Assembly: GCF_000497445.1 (NCBI RefSeq) | Contig: NZ_CM002285.1 | Span: 4,215,388 to 4,279,387, forward strand | Direction of reading: 5' to 3' | Length of the DNA: 64,000 nucleotides | Source of the DNA: Streptomyces roseochromogenus subsp. oscitans DS 12.976 | Lineage (GTDB): Bacteria; Actinomycetota; Actinomycetes; Streptomycetales; Streptomycetaceae | Part shown: piece by piece, positions 1-8,608 of the stretch | Position numbering within the stretch: the first letter of the stretch is position 1 | How the letters are laid out: each line of letters starts with the position of its first letter | Translations under genes and position numbers: made by a program | The notes under the pieces: generated by a model | Told to the model about the DNA's origin: nothing | The model's database searches: none | What the model saw: only the letters and a program-made list of their open reading frames with translations

Positions 1-1317
1 CAGGGCCGCTGGCTGCGAGCTCCAGGTCCGGAACTCGTCGCCATAATCGCGTACCGCCGGGTGATCACGCCACGGCCCGGCCTGTTCGTGCAGGTCACGG
101 GAGCGTTGGTAGACGGAGCTGATCGGTGTGTCTCCGCACAGCCGCAGGGCCTCACGGCCCAGCGCCATCGCGTGGTCGACGTCGGGCGTGCGCTGCTGCA
201 GCAGCGCGGCGGCGACGTCGAGGCGTACTAGCGATCGGCTCCAGGAGGAGGCCGAGTGCTCCACCAGATCGTCGATGAGCTCGGCGTCGCGCAGTACCTG
301 GGCCGTGTTGCGCAGCGCCACGTGTGACGTGACGGCGTTGGCCAGCGTCCGCGCCCGCCCGTACGGCTCGAAGGAGATGCAGGAGGTCAGCCCGACGGGT
401 ACCTCGTGGAGGTCGGAGAGGCGTAGTGCCTGTCCGATGGCCTGCTCGACGGCACGCCGGTCGCCGGTCTTGCCGAGGGCCCGGGCCCGGCCGTTGGCGA
501 GCAGGCGGATGCACTGGGCGTGGCGCGGGGCTCGCTCGACGGCCGCGGCCGCGCAGGCGTCCGCCTCGTCGTACCGGCCGGCGTAGTAGAGGCTGAAGGA
601 GAGGGTTCCGCACGCCCAGAGGTCGGTGTCCAGGTCGCCGATCTCACGGCTGAGATCCCGGGCTTCGGTGCAGTACGCCGCCGAGAGCGCGAAGTCGCCT
701 GTGTTCACCGCCATGTAGCCGAGCAGGCCGGAGGCGCGGGCGGCGAGGCGGAAGAGCTCCCGGCGCGTGCGTGGGGGCTGGCGGCCGTCGAGGAGGGTGT
801 GGGCGAGCTGCCGTACCTGGCGGGCCTGGGGGCGGAGGACGTACGGCCCGTCCTGTTCGTACCGGCTGGCGATGCCCTCCAGCGAGGAGTCGAGGAAGGC
901 GAGCATCGCGTCGTCGGCGTTGCTGGCCGTGAGCTGCCGGGTCCGGGTGACGATGTCCAGTGGGTTCTCGTCGTCCTCCCGTGGCGGAGGCGCACTCGTC
1001 GCCTGCTGGCCCGTGCTCGACTCCTCGTCGCGGTCGTGCGCGGAATCGCCGTCGTACGCCGTGGAGAACAGCTCGGACACGGGTCTGCCCAGCATGTGCT
1101 CCAGAACTCGGCAGGCGTCAGGACGGGGCAGAGTCAGCAACTCCCCGCCGTACCAGCGGTCGAACTGGCGTGGAGAGACCTGGAGGGACGCCAGGCGGGG
1201 GTCTCGGTCGAGTTCCGCCAGCCGGGCGGCGGCCCGCTCGTACTGGCCAGCGAAAGCCTCGTGCGTCGTCAGGTGCCGTTGCTGGAGCAGCTGCCGGAGC
1301 AGCGTTGTCCGTGGCAT
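1..1317 (-). CDS. TPR-like regulator-type protein, partial at window edge
   Basis: The frame starts at an ATG at 1317 and is open without a stop to base 1, so the C-terminus lies outside the window (at least 439 residues). The N-terminus reads MPRTTLLRQLLQQRHLTTHE, then a stretch around FDRWYGGELLTLPRPDACR that resembles the degenerate HTH-like start of a Streptomyces family of putative regulators. The rest is all-helical with alanine- and arginine-rich repeats typical of tetratricopeptide proteins. It is divergent from the XRE gene at 1539 across 221 bp. I know the family only as regulator/TPR-like proteins without an assigned role. The coding frame is secure; the function is not. Confidence 0.7.
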   Translation of the reverse strand, partial: MPRTTLLRQLLQQRHLTTHEAFAGQYERAAARLAELDRDPRLASLQVSPRQFDRWYGGELLTLPRPDACRVLEHMLGRPVSELFSTAYDGDSAHDRDEESSTGQQATSAPPPREDDENPLDIVTRTRQLTASNADDAMLAFLDSSLEGIASRYEQDGPYVLRPQARQVRQLAHTLLDGRQPPRTRRELFRLAARASGLLGYMAVNTGDFALSAAYCTEARDLSREIGDLDTDLWACGTLSFSLYYAGRYDEADACAAAAVERAPRHAQCIRLLANGRARALGKTGDRRAVEQAIGQALRLSDLHEVPVGLTSCISFEPYGRARTLANAVTSHVALRNTAQVLRDAELIDDLVEHSASSWSRSLVRLDVAAALLQQRTPDVDHAMALGREALRLCGDTPISSVYQRSRDLHEQAGPWRDHPAVRDYGDEFRTWSSQPAAL

Positions 1318-1538
1318 GGCCCACCCTCCTGGTGCGGCGTGCAGGACCGACGCGGAGGCGCGTGCCGGCAGCGAGGTCGTGGCCTGCTCGCCCATCGGTC
1401 GGCTGCGGCGCATGCCCGTACGAACGCGCGCCGTGACTCCTGACAGCATGCCGACGCAACCACCAACTAGGCAATATGTCTGGTGAAGTTGACCCGTATG
1501 GGTTGTAGAGGTGTCGCCGGTATGGAGAGACTTCCGGC

Positions 1539-2420
1539 ATGGCCTTGAAGAGAAGCCTGGTCCCGCAGTCGGTGTACCGGCGACAGCTCGCGGCACGGCT
1601 GAAGGAACTGCGTGACGCGACCGGGCTCACCCTCACCGAGGTTGCCGACCAACTGGAAGTCAACCAGGGGTCGCTGAGCCGGATCGAGAACGGCGAACGC
1701 GGCACGACGCCGGTCCTCGTCCGGGCACTGCTGGACCTTTACGGCGTCAAGGACGAGGACCGGCGCGCCGACGTGCTCGACCTCGTGCGAGCGGACAAGG
1801 AGCAGCAGAAGCCCTGGTGGCGGAAGTATTCGACAGTGCTCACGCCGACCCGCTATGACGGGTACCTCGCGCTGGAGGCCGGCGCGACGCACCTCGCCAG
1901 CTATCAGCCGATGCTCGTGCCGGGGCTGCTGCAGACCGAGGACTACGCGCGTGCCGTGATCTCCCAGATGAGGAAGGACCTGTCCCCGCCGCAGGTCGAG
2001 TCCCTGGTCAGGGTCCGCATGGAGCGGCAGAACAGCCGCTTGGGTGGTGAGGCCCCCGCCAGACTCTGGGCGATCCTCGACGAAGCCGTGCTGCGCAGGA
2101 CGGTCGGCTCTGTTGAAGTGATGCGCGACCAGATGCGGAAGCTGGTGGAGGCGAGCGAGCGGTCGAACGTCACCGTGCAGCTGCTGCCGTTCTCGCTCGG
2201 CGCGCATCCCGGGCTGTACGGCCCGTTCGTCATCCTGACCTTCCCGCCCCCCACGCCGGACCTGGTGTGGCTGGAGAATCCCAAGAACTCCGTGTATCTC
2301 GAGTCCCCAGAGGACGTGGAGAACTACACGGACATCTTCGACCAGTTGAGGAGCACCGCCCTCGACCCGTCGGAGACCCGCACCCTCATCGCGCGCATCA
2401 GCAAGGAGCTCGAAGAGTGA
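1539..2420 (+). CDS. XRE-family regulator with C-terminal DUF5753-type domain
   Basis: This 293-residue protein has an N-terminal helix-turn-helix (about residues 12-68, including GLTLTEVADQLEVNQGSLSR and IENGERGTTP), followed by the long DUF5753-type ligand/partner domain (YQPMLVPGLLQTEDYARAV, then VTVQLLPFSLGAHPGLYGPF). Proteins of this type are abundant in Streptomyces and are usually paired with a small DUF397 protein, as here; WhiJ is the best-known relative. The ATG at 1539 was chosen because it begins directly before the conserved HTH segment. Its stop overlaps the next start (GTGA), so the two are translationally coupled. Genes of this pair type influence development or antibiotic production in other streptomycetes; the target here is unknown. 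Confidence 0.9.
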   Translation: MALKRSLVPQSVYRRQLAARLKELRDATGLTLTEVADQLEVNQGSLSRIENGERGTTPVLVRALLDLYGVKDEDRRADVLDLVRADKEQQKPWWRKYSTVLTPTRYDGYLALEAGATHLASYQPMLVPGLLQTEDYARAVISQMRKDLSPPQVESLVRVRMERQNSRLGGEAPARLWAILDEAVLRRTVGSVEVMRDQMRKLVEASERSNVTVQLLPFSLGAHPGLYGPFVILTFPPPTPDLVWLENPKNSVYLESPEDVENYTDIFDQLRSTALDPSETRTLIARISKELEE

Positions 2421-2674
2421 GCACGCCCAGCACGTCCGCCCCGCACGATGTCACGACAGCTCCGCACGACGCCGATCTTGCTCACGCGCGGTGGCGGAAG
2501 AGCTCGTACAGCGGGGGTGCGAACGACTGTGTGGAAGTTGCTGCACTGGGCGACCGCGCCGCAGTGCGCGATTCCAAGGACATCAGCCGTGGGCCGTTGC
2601 TCTTCTCGAAGGCGGCGATGCGCGCGCTGGTCAGCGGGATCGCCTGCGGGTCAGTCAGTGAGCGTTGGAGCTGA
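2417..2674 (+). CDS. DUF397 domain protein
   Basis: This 85-residue protein starts at a GTG that overlaps the stop codon of the XRE gene. It contains the DUF397 signature: WRKSSYSGGANDCVEVA near residue 26, then VRDSKD, then a terminal segment with FSKAAMRALV. DUF397 proteins are small partners of XRE/DUF5753 regulators in actinomycetes and probably modulate them. Coupled translation fits a stoichiometric pair. The last residues (GIACGSVSERWS) depart from the usual ending and may have been altered by the recombination that shaped the segment downstream. Confidence 0.9.
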   Translation: MSTPSTSAPHDVTTAPHDADLAHARWRKSSYSGGANDCVEVAALGDRAAVRDSKDISRGPLLFSKAAMRALVSGIACGSVSERWS

Positions 2675-2816
2675 AAAGAGGGCTGAGGCGCGAGGACATC
2701 CCAGGCAGAGCTGGCTCCACACGGCCTTCGCCCGGCGGGCGCTGTCGGCCTCGACGCAGCTGCGGAGCCAAAGGAGCCCGGTTCGCTTCGAGCCCTCACA
2801 GTTCGCCCGCGGTGCC

Positions 2817-3020
2817 CTATGGGCGGTGAGGCTGTCGGCGACCGCACCCTCGAACGCGGCCCGCAGCGAAGGCCGCGCCCCGGTACCGGCTCGCCGCAGT
2901 GGCGGTGAGCACGGTGGGCGAAGCGGATACGACCGTGACGGGGCCGGCCATAGTGGGGCCGCCTACGTCCGCGAGAAGCAGGTCGGCGGTGTCGATCTGC
3001 TGGCGGATCGTCGGGGTCAT
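2817..3020 (-). CDS. small hypothetical protein, possibly a truncated remnant
   Basis: A 67-residue minus-strand frame starts at ATG 3020 behind a strong ribosome-binding site (GGAGGAGGTC about 6 bases upstream). It begins MTPTIRQQIDTADLLLADVG and is well behaved for about 45 residues, then becomes Arg/Gly-rich (GRVRGCGRRQPHRP), suggesting that the original C-terminus was lost. An upstream in-frame segment ending in VNDIEAVAQTVRKPEEVTP stops with a TGA that overlaps this ATG (ATGA), so it was probably the second gene of a coupled pair whose first gene is now a fragment between about 3019 and 3140. I do not recognise the family. Confidence 0.4.
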   Translation of the reverse strand: MTPTIRQQIDTADLLLADVGGPTMAGPVTVVSASPTVLTATAASRYRGAAFAAGRVRGCGRRQPHRP

Positions 3021-3211
3021 GGCGTGACCTCCTCCGGCTTACGCACCGTCTGCGCTACGGCCTCAATGTCGTTCACGAACCGGTGGGGTCCGGCACCGAC
3101 GTGCCCGACGGATGGACGCCCTCCTGACACCGGCGGATGAGGTCCACCGCCCCAGGGCCGCAGCGCCTGCGCATCTCGCGGTAAACGTCACCTATCCCTC
3201 CGCTCGTAGCG

Positions 3212-3246
3212 TGGAGTCCGTGATCGCAGGGGAAACTCCAGATCAC
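3212..3246 (+). promoter_or_regulatory. interleaved inverted repeats (a-b-a'-b') upstream of the defence operon
   Basis: TGGAGT (3212-3217) is complementary to ACTCCA (3235-3240), and GTGATC (3220-3225) is complementary to GATCAC (3241-3246). The order a-b-a'-b' is the topology of an H-type pseudoknot if transcribed, or of two interlocked operators on DNA. It lies about 95-130 bases before the GTG at 3341. Each arm is only 6 bp, so chance is possible. Confidence 0.3.
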
Positions 3247-3340
3247 ATCAATTGCGATAACTGGGCAGACTCCGACACCGCATGTCAGTGGCGTGCGCGA
3301 TGATGTAGGCCGACCAGGGGATGAGAGAGGTTTGGCCGCT

Positions 3341-6300
3341 GTGGATGTCTTTGAACTGCACCGGAAGCTTGTCGCTGACTACCGGCAGTTCACCGAGTCA
3401 TTCGTGGGCATCCGGGACCCCAGAATTCGTGAGGCCGTCGAGCGCGACCTCGCAGAAGGCGGCCAATGGCCGGACGCATGGCTGTCGATCAATCCTCTCT
3501 TCGAACCGGGGGGCTCGGTTGACGCGCTCGTCAAGGGCCAGCTGCTGCACCCCGAGTGCTCCAAGATCTTCCGCACCGGCAAAGATGCCGAAGGGGCTCC
3601 CGGCGTTCCCATCTCTTTCCACCGGCACCAGCGAGAAGCGATCGAGGTAGCTACCACCGGCAGGAGCTTCGTGCTCACCACCGGCACCGGTTCGGGCAAG
3701 AGCCTCGGCTACATCGTGCCAATCGTGGACCACATCCTGCGTGCACGCGCCGCGGGCGATACGGAACGCCGTACGCGCGCGGTGATCGTGTACCCGATGA
3801 ACGCTCTGGCGAACAGCCAGCGCAAGGAGCTCGAGAAGTTCCTTCAGGCAGGGTACGGGCCAGAGGCGTCGCCAGCGACCTTTGCCCGCTACACCGGCCA
3901 GGAGTCCGAGGAGGAGCGCCACCGGATCCTGCGCGATCGCCCCGACATCATCCTCACGAACTACGTGATGCTCGACCTCCTCCTCACCCGCGACAAGGAG
4001 CGCGGAAACTTTCTGAATGCCACACGCGATCTGCGTTTCCTCGTCCTGGACGAGCTCCACACCTACCGCGGCCGGCAGGGAGCGGATGTCGCTCTGCTGG
4101 TGCGGCGTGTGCGGGACGCCTGCGAGGCGCGGAGCCTTCAGTGCATCGGCACCTCTGCCACCATGTCGAACGAGGGAGATCATCTGGAGCGCCGCAAGGA
4201 CGTGGCGCGCGTGGCCAGCCGGATCTTCGGAGGGCCGGAAGACGTTGCACCGGAACATGTAATCGGCGAGACACTCCGCCGCGCCACCCGAGGGCCGGAT
4301 CCGTCACCGGCGCAGCTGACCGAAGCCGTTCTCAGGGCACCGGACCGGCTCACCCGCGACTACGACGATCTTGCTGAGGATCCGCTCGCGATCTGGATCG
4401 AGAACACCTTCGGTCTGCGGGACCAGGCCGGGCATCTGGAGCGGCAGCGCCCGATCACGCTGGCTGATGCTGCGGTCGGCCTGGCCGCCCTGGTGAACCT
4501 GGACGAGGACACGTGCAGGGCTGCCATCGAGGACATGCTGCGTGCCGGAGCGAAGGCGAAGGCCCCTGACACGCATCGCCCCTTGTTCGCCTTCCGTCTG
4601 CACCAGTTCGTGTCGAAGGGGGACACCGTCTATGTAAGCCTTGAGCCCGAGGCGACACGCTACGCCACCAGGCGATACCAGCGTGTGGTCCAAGGTGACC
4701 GGGGCAAGCTCCTGCTGCCCTTGTCCTTCTGCCGCGAGTGCGGCCAGGAGTACCTCGCTGTGTCCCGGACGATGAGAGCCGGCCAGGTGGCCTACGAGCC
4801 GAGGCACGACCACGAGTCGGACGACGATCAGACCGCGGACGGCTATCTGTATGTGAGCACCGCCGCACCGTGGCCAGCGGATCCTGTCACGGACGGGCGG
4901 CTGCCGGACTCCTGGCTCGTGCGCGACGAATCCGGTATCCATGTGACCGACAATCGTCGGCGCTATCTTCCGGTGCCTGTGACCGTGGCCCTCGACGGTA
5001 CGGAAATGGGGTACGGCGGCGCAGAGAGCGAGTCCTCAGCCGCGGGCGACCACGGCACTGAACCTCCCGAGGGGCTTAGGGCTGCCTTCGTCCCCGCCCC
5101 GTTCCTGTTCTGCCTGAACCCCGAGTGCAAGGTCTCGTACGAGCAGGTCCGTGGCCGGGACTTCGCCAAGCTCGCCAGCCTCGACTCGGAGGGGCGCAGC
5201 TCCGCGATGACGGTGATCAGCGCGAGCATCGTCCGGAGTCTGCGCAGCCAGCCACCCGGCGAGGAGATGCCGAGAGAGGCTCAGAAGCTTCTCACCTTCG
5301 TGGACAACCGTCAGGACGCCAGTCTGCAGGCTGGGCATTTCAACGACTTTGTCCAGGTGACGCATCTGCGGGGCGCCCTGGTCAAGGCGTTGAGTGACGC
5401 CGGTCCAGCCGGGTTGCGCTACGACACTCTGGCGCAGCGTGTCACCGATGCCCTGGCCCTGCCGGTGGAGTCCTACGCGGGCAGGGCGGAGGTTCGCTTC
5501 AGCCATCAGCGGGAGAATGTCACCTCTGCTCTGCGCGCGGTGGTGGAACTCCTCCTGTACCAGGACCTGCAGGGGTCCTGGCGTGTGACGATGCCGGGCC
5601 TGGAGCAGACCGGGCTGCTGGTTTTCGACTATCCGGCTCTCGGTGAGATCGCCGCTGCCGAGGACCTTTGGGAGACCGGGCACGCGGCTCTCGCCGACGC
5701 CGCCCCGGAGCAGCGCGAGCAGCTGCTCCGGCTGGTGCTCGATGAGATGCGCCGCAATCTCGCCGTCGACGTCGAGGTTCTGTCCCGCACCGGTTTCGAG
5801 CGGGTGCGTTCGCGCTCCGACCAGTGGCTGACTGGCCCTTGGGCGCTCTCGGAGAGTCATCCGGAGCCCCGCCCTGCGGCTGTGTTCCCAACGCCGGCGC
5901 GGCCCGGCGGGTACCGCAGTGACGTCCACTTCACCGGCCGGTCCATGCTCGGCCGCTATCTGCGCGCGCCGAGCTGTTTCCCTCACCTGTCGGACCGCCT
6001 GACCGTCGACGACGCCCAGCTCGTGATCCGCAGGCTGCTCGAAGCGCTCTGCGAAGCAGACCTGATCACGGAGTCCGTGCCACGGTCGGAGACGGGTACC
6101 CCCGGCTACAGAGTGAAGGCGTCCTCGCTGCTCTGGCTGCCTTCAGACGGTTCCGAAGGCATGCGCGATCTGCTGCGTCGCCGACACGGTGCCACCGCGC
6201 CGCGCGTTAATGCCTTCTTCCGTGGTCTCTACGCGGATCTCGCGCACAGCCTCGCCGGGCTGCAAGCCGCGGAGCACACCGCTCAGGTCCCCACGCCCGT

Positions 6301-8608
6301 ACGGGAGGAACGGGAGGCTCGGTTCAGTTCTGGCCAGCTGCCGTTGCTGTACTGCTCCCCGACGATGGAGCTCGGCGTCGACATCAAGAGCCTCAACACC
6401 GTCGCGATGCGTAATGTGCCGCCTACCCCGGCGAATTACGCGCAGCGTTCCGGGCGCGCTGGACGTTCCGGTGAGCCCGCCCTGGTCACCACCTACTGTG
6501 CCACCGGGAACGCACACGATCAGTACTACTTCCGTCGGTCCCACCTCATGGTTCAAGGGCGGGTGGCGCCGCCACGCCTCGATCTCGCGAACGAAGATCT
6601 GGTCCGCAGCCACATCCAGGCGATCTGGCTCGCCGAGACCGGAGCCGACCTGCACTCGAGCCTGCCCGAGGTACTGGATCTCGCTGATTCGATGCGCGGT
6701 TATCCAGTGCGCGAGGAGATCTGGGCGCAGATGCTCGATCCTGCGCCGGGCCGCCGTGCGGAGGAGCGGGCCCGGAACGTGCTCGCGTCCGTACCGGACC
6801 TCGACAGCTCAAGCTGGTGGAGCCCGCGCTGGCTGGAGGACGTTGTCCGCAACGCCGCGCGAGGCTTCGACCGAGCCTGCGACCGCTGGCGCAACCTCTA
6901 CCGGGGCGCTCTCGCGGAGCAGGAGGAACAGAACCGCCGTGTCCTCGACCAGTCGCTGAGCCCCCAGTCCCGTGAGCAGGCGGCCCGGCGCAGGCGCGAA
7001 GCCGAGAACCAGCTCAAGTTGCTGCGGAACGAGGACAGCCAGCGCCTCGGCCACAACTTCAGCGACTTCTACACGTACCGCTACTTCGCGTCTGAGGGGT
7101 TCCTGCCCGGATACTCCTTCCCACGGCTCCCGCTGGCTGCGTACATCCCGGGCTCCCGCAAAGCTCGGGGTGCGGGTGCTGAGGGCGACTACTTGCAACG
7201 CCCCCGTTTCCTGGCCATCAACGAGTTCGGCCCCGGTGCCCTCATCTACCACGAAGGAGCCCGATACGAGGTCAAGCGGGTGCAGTTGCCCATCGCCGAA
7301 CCGGGCGAGATCGACACCGAAGCGGCCCGGCTCTGCCGCCACTGCGGCTACTTCCACGAGCAGCAGGCCGGGACGGATCTCTGCGACAACTGCGGGGAAG
7401 CGCTCACCGGGCTCATCCCCAACCTGATGCGGTTGACCACGGTCGTCACCGAGCGTCGCGAACGCATCTCCTCCGACGAGGAAGAACGACGCCGGGCAGG
7501 CTTCGAGCTGGAAACCGCCTACCGGTTCAACGCGCACGGCGACCGACCGGCCAGGCTGGACGCCCAGATTCTCCTCGATGGCCAGAAGCTTGCCGATCTG
7601 GCCTACGGAGACACCGCCAGCCTGCGCGTCATCAACAAGGGACGACGACGGCGCAAGGACAAGGCACGGGTCGGTTACCGCATCGATACTGCGACCGGCC
7701 GATGGCTGCCCGACAAGCAGGCCGAAGCCCTCGAATCAGACGAAGGGGAGTCGTTTGCGGATGCCGACATCTCCCGCCCCGTGGTCCCCTTTGTGGAGGA
7801 CCGACGGAACATCCTCCTCCTGCGTCTCGCCGAGCCGGTTGACGAGATCACCGCCACCACGTTGCGTTTCGCCCTTGAGCGCGGTGTCGAGGCGGTATTC
7901 CAGTTGGAGGACTCCGAGCTGACCTCCATCGCCCTGCCGGACCCGGACAACCGGGCCCGGATGCTGTTCACGGAGAGCGCCGAGGGCGGGGCCGGGGTGC
8001 TGCGCCGCCTGCAGGCCGAACCGGACGCCCTGGCGACCGCGGCCGCCGAAGCCCTGCGCATCGTGCACACCGACCCCGACACCGGTGAGGACGCGCCGGC
8101 GGCGGCCGGTCTGCCCGAGCCCTGCGAACTCGGTTGCTACGACTGCCTTCTGTCCTACGGGAACCAGAGCGAGCACCGGCTGATCGACCGCACGAAGGTG
8201 ATCGGGCTGTTGAGGGGCATCGCGCGGGCAACGGTGCGGGGCACGGGCGGCACAGCCAGTCCTGCCGACCGGCTCATCATGCTCAAAGAGGACAGCGAGA
8301 GCGAACTGGAGCGCGCCTTCCTCGATTTCCTCGCCGACCGGGAGCTGCGCGTGCCGGACGAGGCGCAGGTCCCGCTGATACAGCTCGCGGCCCGGCCGGA
8401 CTTCGTCTACCGCCTCGCCGGTGCCGACGTAGCCGTCTTCGTCGATGGTCCACACCACGACCGGCCCACCCAGCAGCAGCGCGACGAGGAGGCCGAGGAC
8501 CGGCTGATGGACGCGGGCTGGCTGGTTGTCCGCTTCGGGCACACTGACAACTGGCAGAAAATCGTCGACCGTTACCCGAACGTGTTCGGATCCGGAGGAG
8601 CCCGGTGA
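3341..8608 (+). CDS. giant DExH helicase with DUF1998 and C-terminal Vsr-like nuclease domain (DISARM DrmA/DrmB-like)
   Basis: This is a 1755-residue protein. Helicase motifs are Walker A TTGTGSGKS (about residue 115), DELH (about 236) and GTSATMS (about 270). The second helicase lobe comes much later: YCSPTMELGVDIK (about 1005) and QRSGRAGRSG (about 1037). The roughly 700-residue insert carries zinc-type cysteine pairs (CRECG about 464, CLNPEC about 590) and the conserved FVDNRQDASLQAGHF. Another Cys cluster (CRHCG...CDNCG, about 1332-1352) precedes the DUF1998-type signature CELGCYDCLLSYGNQ (about 1600). The last 100 residues look like a Vsr/DUF559-type PD-(D/E)XK fold (ARPDFVY...VAVFVDGPHHD). 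In DISARM the helicase (DrmA) and DUF1998 protein (DrmB) are separate; MrfA-type helicases combine them. I chose GTG 3341 (GAGAGAGG 10 bases upstream) over GTG 3293. Role in phage defence is inferred from neighbours. Confidence 0.85.
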   Translation: MDVFELHRKLVADYRQFTESFVGIRDPRIREAVERDLAEGGQWPDAWLSINPLFEPGGSVDALVKGQLLHPECSKIFRTGKDAEGAPGVPISFHRHQREAIEVATTGRSFVLTTGTGSGKSLGYIVPIVDHILRARAAGDTERRTRAVIVYPMNALANSQRKELEKFLQAGYGPEASPATFARYTGQESEEERHRILRDRPDIILTNYVMLDLLLTRDKERGNFLNATRDLRFLVLDELHTYRGRQGADVALLVRRVRDACEARSLQCIGTSATMSNEGDHLERRKDVARVASRIFGGPEDVAPEHVIGETLRRATRGPDPSPAQLTEAVLRAPDRLTRDYDDLAEDPLAIWIENTFGLRDQAGHLERQRPITLADAAVGLAALVNLDEDTCRAAIEDMLRAGAKAKAPDTHRPLFAFRLHQFVSKGDTVYVSLEPEATRYATRRYQRVVQGDRGKLLLPLSFCRECGQEYLAVSRTMRAGQVAYEPRHDHESDDDQTADGYLYVSTAAPWPADPVTDGRLPDSWLVRDESGIHVTDNRRRYLPVPVTVALDGTEMGYGGAESESSAAGDHGTEPPEGLRAAFVPAPFLFCLNPECKVSYEQVRGRDFAKLASLDSEGRSSAMTVISASIVRSLRSQPPGEEMPREAQKLLTFVDNRQDASLQAGHFNDFVQVTHLRGALVKALSDAGPAGLRYDTLAQRVTDALALPVESYAGRAEVRFSHQRENVTSALRAVVELLLYQDLQGSWRVTMPGLEQTGLLVFDYPALGEIAAAEDLWETGHAALADAAPEQREQLLRLVLDEMRRNLAVDVEVLSRTGFERVRSRSDQWLTGPWALSESHPEPRPAAVFPTPARPGGYRSDVHFTGRSMLGRYLRAPSCFPHLSDRLTVDDAQLVIRRLLEALCEADLITESVPRSETGTPGYRVKASSLLWLPSDGSEGMRDLLRRRHGATAPRVNAFFRGLYADLAHSLAGLQAAEHTAQVPTPVREEREARFSSGQLPLLYCSPTMELGVDIKSLNTVAMRNVPPTPANYAQRSGRAGRSGEPALVTTYCATGNAHDQYYFRRSHLMVQGRVAPPRLDLANEDLVRSHIQAIWLAETGADLHSSLPEVLDLADSMRGYPVREEIWAQMLDPAPGRRAEERARNVLASVPDLDSSSWWSPRWLEDVVRNAARGFDRACDRWRNLYRGALAEQEEQNRRVLDQSLSPQSREQAARRRREAENQLKLLRNEDSQRLGHNFSDFYTYRYFASEGFLPGYSFPRLPLAAYIPGSRKARGAGAEGDYLQRPRFLAINEFGPGALIYHEGARYEVKRVQLPIAEPGEIDTEAARLCRHCGYFHEQQAGTDLCDNCGEALTGLIPNLMRLTTVVTERRERISSDEEERRRAGFELETAYRFNAHGDRPARLDAQILLDGQKLADLAYGDTASLRVINKGRRRRKDKARVGYRIDTATGRWLPDKQAEALESDEGESFADADISRPVVPFVEDRRNILLLRLAEPVDEITATTLRFALERGVEAVFQLEDSELTSIALPDPDNRARMLFTESAEGGAGVLRRLQAEPDALATAAAEALRIVHTDPDTGEDAPAAAGLPEPCELGCYDCLLSYGNQSEHRLIDRTKVIGLLRGIARATVRGTGGTASPADRLIMLKEDSESELERAFLDFLADRELRVPDEAQVPLIQLAARPDFVYRLAGADVAVFVDGPHHDRPTQQQRDEEAEDRLMDAGWLVVRFGHTDNWQKIVDRYPNVFGSGGAR

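Larger units (their letters stand above)
2675..3340. other. intergenic junction between regulator pair and defence island
   Basis: This 666-bp stretch holds no complete recognisable gene. It contains the small minus-strand remnant described at 2817-3020, and the probable leader and promoter region of the helicase gene at 3341. The shift from the conserved XRE/DUF397 pair to the defence genes happens here. I looked for a second copy of the tRNA-end repeat found at 22892 and 35338 and did not see one, so the left boundary of the mobile segment is not inside the window. Confidence 0.5.

Noticed and set aside
520..1443. Plus-strand frames of 300 or more codons at the left edge
   Set aside because: The minus frame from 1317 gives a coherent protein; the plus frames are shadows.
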